NCBI RefSeq assembly: GCF_963678835.1
Contig: NZ_OY787469.1
Span: 62,001-126,000 of the forward strand
Direction: 5' to 3'
Source of the DNA: an uncultured Desulfuromonas sp.
Lineage (GTDB): Bacteria > Desulfobacterota > Desulfuromonadia > Desulfuromonadales > Desulfuromonadaceae
Length of the DNA stretch: 64,000 nt
Shown in pieces: positions 8,774 through 18,013 of this stretch; the first letter of the stretch is position 1, and each line of letters starts with the position of its first letter. Made by a program: the position numbers and the translations under genes. The notes under the pieces are model-generated. The model was not told the origin of the DNA. It saw nothing but the letters and a program-made list of their open reading frames with translations, and did no database searches.

Positions 8774-10762
8774 ATGCACGCAGAAACGTTTGATCCCGTA
8801 CTTGCCAAACAAACCATTGATACCATTCGTCTGCTTTCGGCTGACGCCGTTGAAAAAGCCAACTCCGGTCACCCCGGCACCCCGATGGAAGGGGCTCCTC
8901 TGGCTTACCTGATTTACACCCGTCATCTACGCCACAATCCGGAAAACCCCGTCTGGCCGGGCCGCGACCGTTTTATCCTGTCCTGCGGTCACGCTTCGAT
9001 GTTGCTGTACAGCACACTGCACCTGTCCGGCTACGACATCAGCCTGGATGACCTGAAAAATTTCCGCCAGTTCGGCAGTAAAACTCCGGGACACCCGGAA
9101 TTCGGCCACACCCCCGGCGTCGAAACCACGACCGGCCCGCTCGGTCAAGGCATTGCCGTCGGTACCGGCATGGCCATGGGTGCCCGCTATCTGCAGAAGA
9201 ATCTGGACAAAGACCTGTTTGACTACACTGTTTATGCGATCTGCTCTGATGGTGACGTAATGGAAGGGGTCGCTTCCGAAGCCGCCTCTCTGGCCGGCCA
9301 TCTCAAACTCGGCAACCTGGTGTATCTCTACCTCGATAACAAAATCACCATTGAAGGCGACACCTCACTGGCATTCAGCGAAGAGGTGGCAACGCGCTAC
9401 CTGGCTTACGGCTGGCACGTTGAACGCGTCACTGGTGAAAACCTCGCCGAAGTGGATGCCGCCATTGAGCGGGCCAAACGCGACCCGCGACCGTCGATGA
9501 TTATCACCCGCACCAACATCGGTCAAGGTGCGCCCAACAAGCAGGGTACGGCAGCAGCCCATGGCGCTCCCCTCGGCACCGACGAACTGGCTCTGGCCAA
9601 GCAAGCCCTCGGATTTGATCCTGAGCAAAGCTTTGCGGTTCCTGAAAGCGTCTATACGCACATGGCGCAACTCAAAGAGCGCGGCCAGAAACTTGAAACC
9701 GCCTGGAACCAGGAATGCCAACAGAAATGTGCCACCAACACCGCTCTGGCAGATTGGTACAGCGACAGTGAATTGTCCGCAGAGCAGATCGACGCTCTGC
9801 TGCCGACGTTTGAGGCCGGCTCCAGCGCCGCCACCCGCTCTTCGAGTGGCCAGGTCCTCAATGCCCTGGCCGCCGGACTGCCGATGATGCTTGGCGGCAG
9901 CGCCGATCTGGCTCCGTCCAACAACACCCACCTTAAAGGTGAAGAGGCGTTTACACCGGAAGCCGCTGGTCGCAACATCCATTTCGGCATTCGTGAACAC
10001 GCCATGGGGTCCATCCTCAACGGCCTGTGTCACACCCGCGGCCTGCTGCCGTTTGGCGCAACCTTCATGATCTTCTCCGACTATATGCGTCCGCCGATGC
10101 GTATGGCGGCATTGATGGGCATTGCTCCGGTTTACGTTTTGACTCACGACTCCATCGGTGTCGGCGAAGATGGGCCAACCCATCAACCCATCGAGCAACT
10201 GTGCGGACTGCGCAGCGTCCCCAACCTGACGGTCCTGCGCCCCTGCGACGCCAACGAGACGGCCCAGGCATGGAAAGCCGCCTTGATCAACCGCCAGGGT
10301 CCCACAGCGCTGATCCTGACCCGACAGAACCTGCCGACATTGGATCGCAATCAATACGCGTCCGCGGATGGCGTTCAAAAAGGTGCCTATGTTCTGGCTG
10401 CGGAAGAAGGGGATCTGCAATTAATCCTCATGGCCAGCGGCTCCGAGGTCCAGCACGCTCTGGCCGCACGCGAAATCCTGCACCAGCAGGGCGTTGGTGT
10501 TCGTGTGGTTTCCATGCCGAGCTGGGAGCTGTTTGAAAACCAGGATAGCGCTTACAAAGAAGAGGTTCTGCCAAGCGCCTGCCGTGCCCGCCTTGCCGTG
10601 GAAGCGGCTTCCACGTTCGGCTGGGAACGCTACATCGGCCTGGACGGCGCAATTGTCGGCATGACCGGCTTCGGTGCCAGCGCACCGGGTGGTCAGCTGA
10701 TGGATCACTTCGGCTTTACCACCGACAATGTGGTTGCCAAAGCCAAAGAGCTGATTGGTTAA
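8774..10762 (+). CDS. tkt: Transketolase
   Basis: A 662-residue thiamine-diphosphate enzyme moving two-carbon units between sugar phosphates in the non-oxidative pentose-phosphate pathway. The N-terminal half has the [14 protein letters not shown] segment, [13 protein letters not shown] and the TPP/metal-binding [19 protein letters not shown]. The middle domain has FGIREHAMG with the catalytic glutamate, and [17 protein letters not shown]. Length is that of full bacterial transketolases, not the split two-subunit form. A strong AAAGGAG lies before the ATG. In an anaerobe without an oxidative pathway this enzyme would mainly make pentoses and erythrose 4-phosphate. A strong terminator follows. 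Confidence 0.97.
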   Translation: MHAETFDPVLAKQTIDTIRLLSADAVEKANSGHPGTPMEGAPLAYLIYTRHLRHNPENPVWPGRDRFILSCGHASMLLYSTLHLSGYDISLDDLKNFRQFGSKTPGHPEFGHTPGVETTTGPLGQGIAVGTGMAMGARYLQKNLDKDLFDYTVYAICSDGDVMEGVASEAASLAGHLKLGNLVYLYLDNKITIEGDTSLAFSEEVATRYLAYGWHVERVTGENLAEVDAAIERAKRDPRPSMIITRTNIGQGAPNKQGTAAAHGAPLGTDELALAKQALGFDPEQSFAVPESVYTHMAQLKERGQKLETAWNQECQQKCATNTALADWYSDSELSAEQIDALLPTFEAGSSAATRSSSGQVLNALAAGLPMMLGGSADLAPSNNTHLKGEEAFTPEAAGRNIHFGIREHAMGSILNGLCHTRGLLPFGATFMIFSDYMRPPMRMAALMGIAPVYVLTHDSIGVGEDGPTHQPIEQLCGLRSVPNLTVLRPCDANETAQAWKAALINRQGPTALILTRQNLPTLDRNQYASADGVQKGAYVLAAEEGDLQLILMASGSEVQHALAAREILHQQGVGVRVVSMPSWELFENQDSAYKEEVLPSACRARLAVEAASTFGWERYIGLDGAIVGMTGFGASAPGGQLMDHFGFTTDNVVAKAKELIG

Positions 10763-10780
10763 TGCGCTAGCACCATACAC

Positions 10781-10825
10781 AATAAAAAAGGGAAAGGTCG
10801 CTTTCGACCTTTCCCTTTTTTATTG
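10781..10825 (+). terminator. Rho-independent terminator of tkt
   Basis: An 11-bp GC-containing stem (GGGAAAGGTCG pairing across a CTTT loop), extended by an A-run on the left and a T-run on the right. Because both tails are present it could act on both strands. Confidence 0.92.
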
Positions 10826-10872
10826 TTCTTTTTACGTCTGACTACGACTTCAGCATCATTGAAAGCGTCTAT

Positions 10873-10955
10873 TGTCGGAGCGGCTTCAGCCGCGAATTCC
10901 CATCATGAAAAGATCAATGACCAGAACAATTCGTGAATAAATTCGCTCCTGCAGA
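10873..10955. repeat. REP-like inverted pair
   Basis: The segment near 10873-10898 (GTCGGAGCGGCTTCAGCCGCGAA, whose GCGGCTTCAGCCGC core is an inverted repeat) and the segment 10928-10955 (ending AATTCGCTCCTGCAG) are related in opposite orientation. They resemble the 'TAGGAGCGGCTTYAGCCGCGA' type of repetitive extragenic palindrome known from Pseudomonas and other Proteobacteria. The second copy is degenerate. It lies between two convergent genes, the usual place for REP elements. No RAYT transposase is present in the window. Confidence 0.55.
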
Positions 10956-10992
10956 TACTCTTTCCGATGACAAAATTGTGTGTGTTCAAGTC

Positions 10993-12447
10993 CTACAGGT
11001 GGCTTTGAAAACGTAAATACGCTGTACCGCTGCCATCCTCTTTTTCATTGAGCAACAGCACCGCCTGCGCCGGATCACCATACACGGCAAAATCAAGAAT
11101 AAACGCATCGACCGCGGCAAACGGATATTCGGCCTGTAGACCGCGTCCAGATTGTTCAATGCGCACCAGCCTGTCTGCACCACTGGCGCCCCCAACCAGC
11201 GGCAACCCCTTGCTGCGACCACGAATCAGGGTGTAAACAGCGCCATGCTCTTTCACCAGCCTCCGCGCGAGAACCACCTCTTTAGCCAACACCTGATCCG
11301 TTGCCGAAAAGCCACTACGGTACTCGGGGTTTTTCAACGGGATCGACACATAAGGGCCCTGATAGTCACCAAAATCTGTCAACAGGGTGGTTCCGGGAAT
11401 ACGCTGATGCTTTGAACGGGCCTGGAGCATCAGCCGCTGGTCGTCATTCCACACCAGAGACTGCTCCGAATTGGGCCAGGCGATGGTTCCATACAACAGG
11501 TGTGACGTGGCTTGCAAAGGCGTTGTCCCAACCACAACCAAACCTTTTTTCATCTGCAACGGCAAAATTTCAGGCGCAAAGGCCGCATAACTCTCACGAC
11601 GTTGCAAGCGCCCTTGGTTATCGGAAAAATCCACATAGCCTTTCAAATCATCACTGATCGGTTTGAGCGACGCCGTGGAAAGAACCCAACTGTGCAACAG
11701 GGAGTCGGTCCCCTCGGAGACATCATGGATATCCTCGCTCCATACCGCACCGATCTCCGGCTGGCCATCACCATCCAGATCACCGCACGTCAGCCTTAAT
11801 CCACGTGACACATCCGCCGCTGGCTTAAACGATTCCAGTGGCTCAAAATAATTGCCTCGACTGCGAAAATGCTGAACACGGTCATGATAGAGAAGATACA
11901 GCTCAACACCGTCGCCAGCGGGCCAGCTTACGATCTGAACCGGATTGCCGGGAATTTCAAACATCAGCTCTCCAGGTGTCATGACGGGCTGGGGATGCTG
12001 CACGGAAAGAACACGGGGTTGCTGTGCAGAAACAGGAGTGATTTGATGAACGGCCGTGGTATTGCGTGGTGTCTGCAACACAACGGGCTCAGGCTTTGCC
12101 GCAATCGGCACTGCAGGGCCAATCTTTTCCATTGCCACGATGGCATTGTCCGAACCGCGCTTGAGCAAAAGGCGCTTGCCTGCCGCGGTTTCCCGCACCT
12201 CAAGGGTCAACCCTTTTTCCGATGGCCCCTCTGGAAGCACGGCAAATCCCTGCTCCAGAAGCAGCTCGACAACCGGCGCCAACGCCGGATCAGCAAACAG
12301 GTCCACCCCCTCGGGCATCACAACCTCTTTGTCACCCTGCCACTTTTCCAAGCGATCCGTGAGCTGAGGCCACTGACTTGCCAGCGCCAGGGAAGACACT
12401 CCCAGAAAAACCACCATCAAGACAATCGATTTGAATCCTCGCTTCAT
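10993..12447 (-). CDS. Secreted protein of unknown function with FG-GAP/VCBS-like motif
   Basis: A 484-residue protein starting at the ATG at 12447, which has GAGG at a proper distance (a GTG lies two codons earlier). It has a signal peptide (about residues 1-23, ending LALA). Residues 25-120 look like a small domain concerned with envelope assembly (a 'LLEQGFAVL' segment after a short helix), followed by a proline- and glutamine-rich linker. The second half has a motif DLDGDGQPEIGAVW near residue 225, typical of calcium-binding FG-GAP/VCBS beta-propeller blades, suggesting a propeller-like C-terminal region. No family was recognised with confidence. It follows the porin gene in the same direction, but a terminator lies between them. 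Confidence 0.75.
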   Translation of the reverse strand: MKRGFKSIVLMVVFLGVSSLALASQWPQLTDRLEKWQGDKEVVMPEGVDLFADPALAPVVELLLEQGFAVLPEGPSEKGLTLEVRETAAGKRLLLKRGSDNAIVAMEKIGPAVPIAAKPEPVVLQTPRNTTAVHQITPVSAQQPRVLSVQHPQPVMTPGELMFEIPGNPVQIVSWPAGDGVELYLLYHDRVQHFRSRGNYFEPLESFKPAADVSRGLRLTCGDLDGDGQPEIGAVWSEDIHDVSEGTDSLLHSWVLSTASLKPISDDLKGYVDFSDNQGRLQRRESYAAFAPEILPLQMKKGLVVVGTTPLQATSHLLYGTIAWPNSEQSLVWNDDQRLMLQARSKHQRIPGTTLLTDFGDYQGPYVSIPLKNPEYRSGFSATDQVLAKEVVLARRLVKEHGAVYTLIRGRSKGLPLVGGASGADRLVRIEQSGRGLQAEYPFAAVDAFILDFAVYGDPAQAVLLLNEKEDGSGTAYLRFQSHL

Positions 12448-12496
12448 AACCACCTCATTGTTGAAACATGTCTAAAAAACGACAAATAAAATAAAA

Positions 12497-12526
12497 CTCC
12501 CCGACAGGATCACACCTGCCGGGGAG
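12497..12526 (-). terminator. Terminator of the porin gene
   Basis: A 12-bp stem with one internal mismatch (12497-12508 with 12515-12526) and a 6-base loop. On the minus strand it is followed by a T-rich tail (TTTTATTTTATTT). It lies 35 bp after the porin stop codon and before the next minus-strand gene. Confidence 0.85.
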
Positions 12527-12561
12527 CAGTATAACATTTCAACCGGACTCGTCAGCCGATT

Positions 12562-13953
12562 TTAATAGCTCCAGTTGAAGGACAGGCAATTGGTCATGGC
12601 AACATCGTCACCAAACTGATCTTCAAGGCCATCGCCAGGAACGAAGATGCCGAAGATGTAGTCAACGCTGAAGTTCTTCTCGAGAGCGTACTTGAGTTGC
12701 AGATCGAACGTGGTACCGGCGTAATCGTCGACATCCTCGCCCGGATCGTCATTGTTGGTCAGGTTGTCGGTCTCATCATACCAGATGAAGAACACCTGCG
12801 TTTTGTAGCTCAACTTGTCGATCATGGCCGACAGGTCGCCTTTGGCACCAAGAGCGGCAATAAACTGGCCGGGGTTGTTACCGGAACCACCATTGCTGAT
12901 ACCGCCGTAGCCAGCACCACCAACAGCACGCTCAGGAGCGTAGGAATACAGAGTCGCACCATAGCTCTGGCCGATGTCTTCACTGAGGATACCACCGTCC
13001 ATACCCATCAGCGGTGTAAAGCGGCCGATGTCGGTGATACCAACCCAACCTTCAACATCATCATCACTGGCATCGTCATCACCCTGGGTGTAACGCACGG
13101 CGACATAAGGGTTAAAGGCTTTAGACAGTTCCATCTCAGCACCGGCATAGAATGCCCAGGAAGAGATGTCCGCACCGTTGTCGAATTCGCCATCAGCGAA
13201 GACGATTTCACAGGAGGGCTTGAAGATGCCGGCTTTGCCGGTTACTTCAGCACCATAGTAATTAATTTGGGCTTCGCGATTGTCGTTATCGCTGTAGGCG
13301 TAAAACGGCGCGATGTTAAAACCGCCGACCTTCTGGGTCACCTTCAGAGAGTAAACCCGCCAGTCATTCATTTCATCGCTCTCATAGAAATGATCAGGAT
13401 CGGTTGTAATAGAGGTCATGTTTTGAATGGGGATATACAACAGTTCGTAGCTGGTTTTTTCAGCCAGCTGGCCACGGAAGCCGAGGAACGGATGGTCATC
13501 GCCGTAAAGCAGACCACCGGACTTGATGTCCAGAGCACGGATGTCCCAACCTGTCTGCAGCTCCAGTTGCGGCATAAACTTATAGAGCATTTCAACACGC
13601 TCGATACCGAATTCGCCTCCCGTGTTGGGATTATTCCCTTTTTCAGCTGTTGTATAATAGCTCCTATCAGCCGTGTCTTTCTGCATGATCACATCAGCCT
13701 CGGCGATCATCTTGACGGACCATTTTTCGCCGGAAGCTTTCCAGCCCAAACGCAGTTCGGCTCGGACATGCTCCCCTTTAGCCAAACCACCTTCATTGAC
13801 AATAATTTTGTCCGTCGCATCATCATCAAAATCGAAGTTCTTGTAGTAAGTCGGTTTGACTTTGGCAGTGCCGAAGAAGTCAATGGCAGCCCAGCTCGGT
13901 GCTGCCAGAGAGACCGCAACCAGCACGGCAACCAGCATCAACAGTTTTTTCAT
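12562..13953 (-). CDS. Outer-membrane beta-barrel porin
   Basis: A 463-residue protein with a clear signal peptide (MKKLLMLVAVLVAVSLAAPSWA, cleavage near residue 22) followed by alternating aromatic and polar strands (FFGTAKVKPTYYKNFDFDDD) and ending in the aromatic residue of LSFNWSY, the typical C-terminal signal for BAM-mediated insertion. Longer open frames exist upstream, but the ATG at 13953 has a strong GGGAGG and begins the signal sequence. Aspartate-rich loops suggest a cation-tolerant or calcium-binding surface. The family is the Geobacter/Desulfuromonas type of putative porin; the substrate is unknown. It has its own promoter and terminator, as befits a highly expressed monocistronic gene. 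Confidence 0.85.
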   Translation of the reverse strand: MKKLLMLVAVLVAVSLAAPSWAAIDFFGTAKVKPTYYKNFDFDDDATDKIIVNEGGLAKGEHVRAELRLGWKASGEKWSVKMIAEADVIMQKDTADRSYYTTAEKGNNPNTGGEFGIERVEMLYKFMPQLELQTGWDIRALDIKSGGLLYGDDHPFLGFRGQLAEKTSYELLYIPIQNMTSITTDPDHFYESDEMNDWRVYSLKVTQKVGGFNIAPFYAYSDNDNREAQINYYGAEVTGKAGIFKPSCEIVFADGEFDNGADISSWAFYAGAEMELSKAFNPYVAVRYTQGDDDASDDDVEGWVGITDIGRFTPLMGMDGGILSEDIGQSYGATLYSYAPERAVGGAGYGGISNGGSGNNPGQFIAALGAKGDLSAMIDKLSYKTQVFFIWYDETDNLTNNDDPGEDVDDYAGTTFDLQLKYALEKNFSVDYIFGIFVPGDGLEDQFGDDVAMTNCLSFNWSY

Positions 13954-14005
13954 GTGTTTCCTCCCAGTTAGAATTAGACATGTTACCTCAAACACAATTA
14001 AAGGA

Positions 14006-14034
14006 AACCTAACAGTCAAAATACTATCCGTCAA
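14006..14034 (-). promoter_or_regulatory. Sigma-70-type promoter of the porin gene
   Basis: On the minus strand TTGACG (14029-14034), a 17-bp spacer and TAGGTT (14006-14011). It leaves a leader of roughly 45 nt before the porin ATG. Confidence 0.6.
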
Positions 14035-14130
14035 GAAAAATAAAACAGGGTTATACTTTGTTTGATAAAACAGAACACACCGGATAATACGGAGAAAATC
14101 TTTATCCTTCATCGCAAAAAATATTCTAAA

Positions 14131-14159
14131 TTGACAAGGGCGACGGCGAGGATTAGTCT
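14131..14159 (+). promoter_or_regulatory. Sigma-70-type promoter of the Mrp ATPase gene
   Basis: TTGACA (14131-14136), a 17-bp spacer and TAGTCT (14154-14159), about 50 bp before the start codon of the next gene. Confidence 0.6.
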
Positions 14160-14215
14160 CAGCAGGCAGCAATTAAACCTTATTCTATATAATTCCCTTT
14201 GAACGGAGGAGATTC

Positions 14216-15115
14216 ATGGCTGACAGTGCATGCAGCAGCTGCTCTCAAAGCGGCTCTTGTTCCGATACGGAAAAACAACAATGTGAGCAAGATCACGCCA
14301 AAAAAAAGATGGCCGACAACCTGGCCCTGATTAAGCACAAAATCCTGGTCATGTCCGGTAAAGGCGGGGTTGGAAAAAGTTCAACCGCAGCCAACCTGGC
14401 CCTGGCTCTGGCGCAGACCGGCGCCAAAGTTGGTTTGATGGATATTGACCTGCACGGTCCCAGCATTCCGACCCTGCTCGGCCTCGAAGGCCAGCATCCC
14501 CCTGTTGAAGATGACAGCATGGTGCCCGTTGAGCGCAACGGACTCAAAGTGATGTCCATCGGCTTTCTGGTGGCCAATGCCGATGACGCCCTGATCTGGC
14601 GCGGCCCGGTTAAAGCGGGTGTCATCCAGCAATTTATCAAGGATGTAAAATGGGGAGAGCTGGACTATCTGGTGGTGGACTGCCCGCCGGGAACTGGAGA
14701 CGAACCGTTGTCCATCGTCCAGATGCTGGGCGAGAACAGTGGTGCAGTCCTGGTCACCACACCGCAGAAAGTCGCTCTGGTTGATGTGCGCAAGTCGGTC
14801 ACATTCTGCCGCCAGGTTAAGCTGCCGGTGTATGGTATCGTTGAAAACATGAGCGGTTTTGTCTGTCCTAAGTGCAACGAAGTCGTGGATATCTTTAAAA
14901 AAGGCGGTGGCCAGAAGATGGCCGCTGAGATGACTGTGCCGTTCCTTGGCCAGGTTCCCATTGACCCGCGTATGGTTGATGCCGGCGACAACGGCACCCC
15001 GGTGGTTGAGTCCGCAGCAGACTCCCCCACAGCTGTTGCCCTCAAGGAGATTTGCCAGGAACTGATGCTGCGCTGCATCAATCCCGGTGGCGGTACAGCG
15101 GATTTAGCTGAATAA
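14216..15115 (+). CDS. Mrp/NBP35-family iron-sulfur carrier ATPase
   Basis: A 299-residue P-loop ATPase of the Mrp/ApbC/NBP35 family, cytoplasmic carriers that assemble and deliver [4Fe-4S] clusters. The deviant Walker A GKGGVGKSSTAANLAL lies near residue 46, the DIDLHGPSIP switch follows, and the paired cysteines of the dimer cluster site are at CPKC (about residue 221). The N-terminus carries an extra cysteine-rich tail (CSSCSQSGSC, then another Cys at residue 23), reminiscent of the N-terminal cluster of eukaryotic NBP35, which many bacterial Mrp proteins lack. A perfect GGAGGAG precedes the ATG. It is followed by a strong terminator and is monocistronic. Confidence 0.92.
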   Translation: MADSACSSCSQSGSCSDTEKQQCEQDHAKKKMADNLALIKHKILVMSGKGGVGKSSTAANLALALAQTGAKVGLMDIDLHGPSIPTLLGLEGQHPPVEDDSMVPVERNGLKVMSIGFLVANADDALIWRGPVKAGVIQQFIKDVKWGELDYLVVDCPPGTGDEPLSIVQMLGENSGAVLVTTPQKVALVDVRKSVTFCRQVKLPVYGIVENMSGFVCPKCNEVVDIFKKGGGQKMAAEMTVPFLGQVPIDPRMVDAGDNGTPVVESAADSPTAVALKEICQELMLRCINPGGGTADLAE

Positions 15116-15135
15116 CAACCGATGTTCCATAGTGA

Positions 15136-15175
15136 AAAACAGGGCTTGACGGATTCCACCGGCAAGCCCTGTTTT
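15136..15175 (+). terminator. Rho-independent terminator of the Mrp gene
   Basis: A 13-bp perfect stem (15136-15148 with 15163-15175) and a 14-base loop, followed by TGTTT. It lies 20 bp after the stop codon. Confidence 0.88.
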
Positions 15176-15332
15176 TGTTTCATCGATGACATCGTTGGCT
15201 GCCATCAATTTTTTTCATTTTTACTGAACGTCCTACCGCCCATGGCAAATGCAACCTTTTATGGGACAAGCAGAGCAAAATGCGCTATTTCAGTAGTTTG
15301 TCAGCGGGAGATTAATTTTTTGCGACTTTTAC

Positions 15333-15361
15333 TTGACTCTTGGCAGCTCAGGAGCTATGAA
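15333..15361 (+). promoter_or_regulatory. Sigma-70-type promoter of pckA
   Basis: TTGACT (15333-15338), a 17-bp spacer and TATGAA (15356-15361). It predicts a leader of about 120 nt before pckA, which contains the palindrome described next. Confidence 0.5.
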
Positions 15362-15445
15362 GAGTTTCTTCACTAACGGTAAAAATATTTTATGATGCGG
15401 TCGGGGCCTGTACACCCCAGCCGTTTGTATTGTTCATTTTATCGT

Positions 15446-15460
15446 ATACGCTATGCGTAT
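15446..15460 (+). promoter_or_regulatory. Palindrome in the pckA leader
   Basis: ATACGC-TAT-GCGTAT is a perfect 6-bp inverted repeat with a 3-bp centre, 30 bp before the pckA start codon, inside a longer imperfect palindrome (ATCGTATACG...CGTATCGA). It could be an operator for a repressor controlling gluconeogenesis or a small mRNA hairpin. No known consensus was matched. Confidence 0.35.
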
Positions 15461-15489
15461 CGACACCCCGATCAGGAGAAAATGAAATC

Positions 15490-17091
15490 ATGAGTCAAAG
15501 TGAAACCGCATGCGGTAATCTGCTCGAACAACACGGCATCACCAACGTCAAAAGTGTCCAACGTAACCTGTGCACCCCGGCTCTGTACGAAGAGATCATT
15601 CGTCGTGGCGAGGGCTCTCTGTCTCACCAGGGGCCGATTGTTGTTTCCAACAGCAATTACACCGGCCGTTCCCCCAATGACCGCTTTATCGTCAAAGCAG
15701 GGCAAAGTGGTGAGGACATCTGGTGGGGCGATGTCAACCGTCCTTTTGACCCGGACAAGTTCGACGCATTGTACAACCGCATGATGGCGTTTCTCCAAGA
15801 GCGTGATCTGTTTGTTCAGGACTGCTTCGCCGGCGCCGACAAAGACTACCGTCTGCCGGTTCGCGTCGTTTCGACCCGCGCCTGGAACAGCCTGTTTGCA
15901 CGCAATATGCTGATCAAAGCCACCGATGCCGAGCTGGAAAATTTTGTTCCAGGCTTCACCGTCGTTGCCGCTCCCGATTTCAAAACCGTTCCTGAAATTG
16001 ACGGCACCCGCTCTGAAGCGGCAATCATCATCAACTTTGAGCGCAAACTGATCCTGATTGCCACCGCCGCCTACAGCGGTGAGATCAAAAAAGGGGTGTT
16101 CTCAGTTCTCAACTACCTGCTGCCCAAGCAGGGCGTTCTGCCCATGCACTGCAGCGCCAATGTCGGCGCCAACGGCGACACCGCAATCTTTTTCGGCCTG
16201 TCCGGTACCGGCAAGACCACATTGTCCGCCGATCCGAACCGTCGCCTGATCGGTGATGACGAGCACGGCTGGACCGACAAAGGGGTGTTCAACTTTGAAG
16301 GCGGCTGCTATGCCAAGGTGATCAACCTGAGTCCGGAAGCCGAGCCGGAAATTTTCAAGTGCACCCGCAGCTTCGGCACCATCCTCGAAAACGTTGGTAT
16401 GGATGCCACCACCCGCTACGTCGATCTCGACGATGCCAGTATCACGGAGAACACTCGGGCCGCGTATCCGATCTCTCACATCCCGAACATTGTTCCCGAG
16501 GCCCAGGCCGGCAACCCGAAAAACATCATCATGCTGACGGCTGATGCATTTGGTGTTATGCCGCCGATCTCAAAACTGACTCCTGAGCAGGCCATGTACC
16601 ACTTCATCTCCGGTTACACCGCCAAGCTGGCCGGTACCGAGAAAGGTGTAACCGAGCCGCAAACCACGTTCTCCGCCTGCTTTGGTGCACCGTTTATGCC
16701 GTTGCATCCCTCCGAGTACGGCAACCTGCTTAAGGACAAGATTCGCGAGCACAACGTCTCCTGCTGGCTGGTTAACACCGGCTGGAGTGGCGGCCCTTAC
16801 GGCGTTGGTTCCCGCATGAAAATCCGTTACACTCGCGCTATGCTCAACGCAGCCCTGGAAGGCAAGCTTGACAAGGTTGATTTTAATCAAGACCCGATTT
16901 TCGGTCTGCACATTCCTCAAAGCTGCCCCGACGTACCGGCTGAAGTTCTCAACCCGCGCAACACCTGGCAGGACAAAGCAGCTTACGATGAAAAGGCCAG
17001 TGAACTGGCCAAGGCGTTCCACGCCAACTTCGCCAAGTTTGCTGACGGTGTGACTGAAGAGATCCGCAACGCCGGTCCGCTGACCAAGTAA
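15490..17091 (+). CDS. pckA: Phosphoenolpyruvate carboxykinase (ATP)
   Basis: A 533-residue enzyme interconverting oxaloacetate and ATP with phosphoenolpyruvate, CO2 and ADP, the first committed step of gluconeogenesis. It shows the substrate-binding RSPNDRFIV, the kinase-1a P-loop GLSGTGKTTLSADPNR (about residue 240), the metal-binding LIGDDEHGW and the ENTRAAYPI segment. These mark the ATP-dependent family, not the GTP-dependent one. An in-frame ATG at 15430 exists, but 15490 (MSQSETACGN) has AGGAGA upstream and fits the family. For an acetate oxidiser the enzyme would feed TCA-cycle carbon to sugar synthesis. A strong terminator follows. Confidence 0.97.
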   Translation: MSQSETACGNLLEQHGITNVKSVQRNLCTPALYEEIIRRGEGSLSHQGPIVVSNSNYTGRSPNDRFIVKAGQSGEDIWWGDVNRPFDPDKFDALYNRMMAFLQERDLFVQDCFAGADKDYRLPVRVVSTRAWNSLFARNMLIKATDAELENFVPGFTVVAAPDFKTVPEIDGTRSEAAIIINFERKLILIATAAYSGEIKKGVFSVLNYLLPKQGVLPMHCSANVGANGDTAIFFGLSGTGKTTLSADPNRRLIGDDEHGWTDKGVFNFEGGCYAKVINLSPEAEPEIFKCTRSFGTILENVGMDATTRYVDLDDASITENTRAAYPISHIPNIVPEAQAGNPKNIIMLTADAFGVMPPISKLTPEQAMYHFISGYTAKLAGTEKGVTEPQTTFSACFGAPFMPLHPSEYGNLLKDKIREHNVSCWLVNTGWSGGPYGVGSRMKIRYTRAMLNAALEGKLDKVDFNQDPIFGLHIPQSCPDVPAEVLNPRNTWQDKAAYDEKASELAKAFHANFAKFADGVTEEIRNAGPLTK

Positions 17092-17115
17092 AAGTACGTT
17101 TGATGTAGAAAAAAC

Positions 17116-17149
17116 AAAAGGGGTGTTCCCAATGGAACACCCCTTTTTT
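17116..17149 (+). terminator. Rho-independent terminator of pckA
   Basis: A 14-bp perfect stem (AAAAGGGGTGTTCC with its complement), CAAT loop and T-run, 25 bp after pckA. It lies between convergent genes and may serve both strands, since an A-run precedes it. Confidence 0.93.
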
Positions 17150-17167
17150 ATGCACTATACAACAGGA

Positions 17168-18013
17168 TTACTGCCCGGCAAAGCGTTTCAATGCCGCGAT
17201 CTCGTCTGGCCACCGTTCAGGCTCTGTGGTTTCGAGGATCAGCGGAATCCCGTCAAAACGGGAGTCACTGAGGATATATTCAAACACCGGCCAACCGAGC
17301 TCGCCATCCCCCAACGGCGCATGGCGATCCACATGGCGCCCCAAAGCGGTCTTGCTGTCATTGAGATGCATGCCGTAGAGCCGGTCAAATCCAATCAGCC
17401 GGGAAAACTGGTCAAAAGTTTCATCACAGGCCGTCCCATTGCGCAAATCGTAACCAGCGGCAAACAGATGACAGGTGTCCAGACAAACGCCGACCCGTTG
17501 CGAATCATTCACTTGACGGATAATCTCAGCGAGCTGCTCAAACGAATAACCGATATTGCTGCCTTGTCCAGCGGTATTTTCGATGACCGCGACGACATTC
17601 TTCGTCTCGGCCAGAGCCAGATTGATTGATTCCGCCACCAGAGACAAACAGCTGCTCTCAGTGATTTCCCGCAAGTGGCTGCCGGGGTGAAAATTAAGTC
17701 GGGTCAACCCGAGAACTTCACAGCGCTGGATCTCATCAATAAAGGCCTGGCGGGACTTTTCCAACTTATCCTGCTGCGGATGACCTAAATTAATCAGATA
17801 GCTGTCGTGTGGAAGAATCTGCTGCGGTGAAAAGCCCTGCGTTGCACACGCCAGTTTAAAAGCGGTAACATTCTTCTCCGCCAGAGGCGGAGCGGACCAG
17901 CGTTTTTGATTTTTGGTAAATAAGGCAAATGCTGTCGCACCAATCGCAACAGCATTGGCAACCGCGTGCTCGATACCACCGGCGGCACTGACGTGGGCAC
18001 CAATATATTTCAT
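17168..18013 (-). CDS. nfo: Deoxyribonuclease IV (AP endonuclease)
   Basis: A 281-residue TIM-barrel enzyme of the endonuclease IV family that cleaves DNA 5' to abasic sites in base-excision repair, using three zinc ions. Motifs are complete: [14 protein letters not shown] at the start, the histidine in NFHPGSH, the glutamate in [27 protein letters not shown], the MHLNDSK histidine and [11 protein letters not shown], then ILETTEP. The start at 18013 was chosen because it begins the conserved fold and overlaps the stop of the upstream gene as ATGA. The placement behind a c-di-GMP protein is unusual for a repair enzyme; coupling suggests co-expression. Confidence 0.96.
   Translation of the reverse strand: MKYIGAHVSAAGGIEHAVANAVAIGATAFALFTKNQKRWSAPPLAEKNVTAFKLACATQGFSPQQILPHDSYLINLGHPQQDKLEKSRQAFIDEIQRCEVLGLTRLNFHPGSHLREITESSCLSLVAESINLALAETKNVVAVIENTAGQGSNIGYSFEQLAEIIRQVNDSQRVGVCLDTCHLFAAGYDLRNGTACDETFDQFSRLIGFDRLYGMHLNDSKTALGRHVDRHAPLGDGELGWPVFEYILSDSRFDGIPLILETTEPERWPDEIAALKRFAGQ

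Noticed and set aside
13954..14172. Upstream extension of the porin frame
   Set aside because: The ATG at 13953 begins a textbook signal peptide and has GGGAGG; the extension would cross the promoter.
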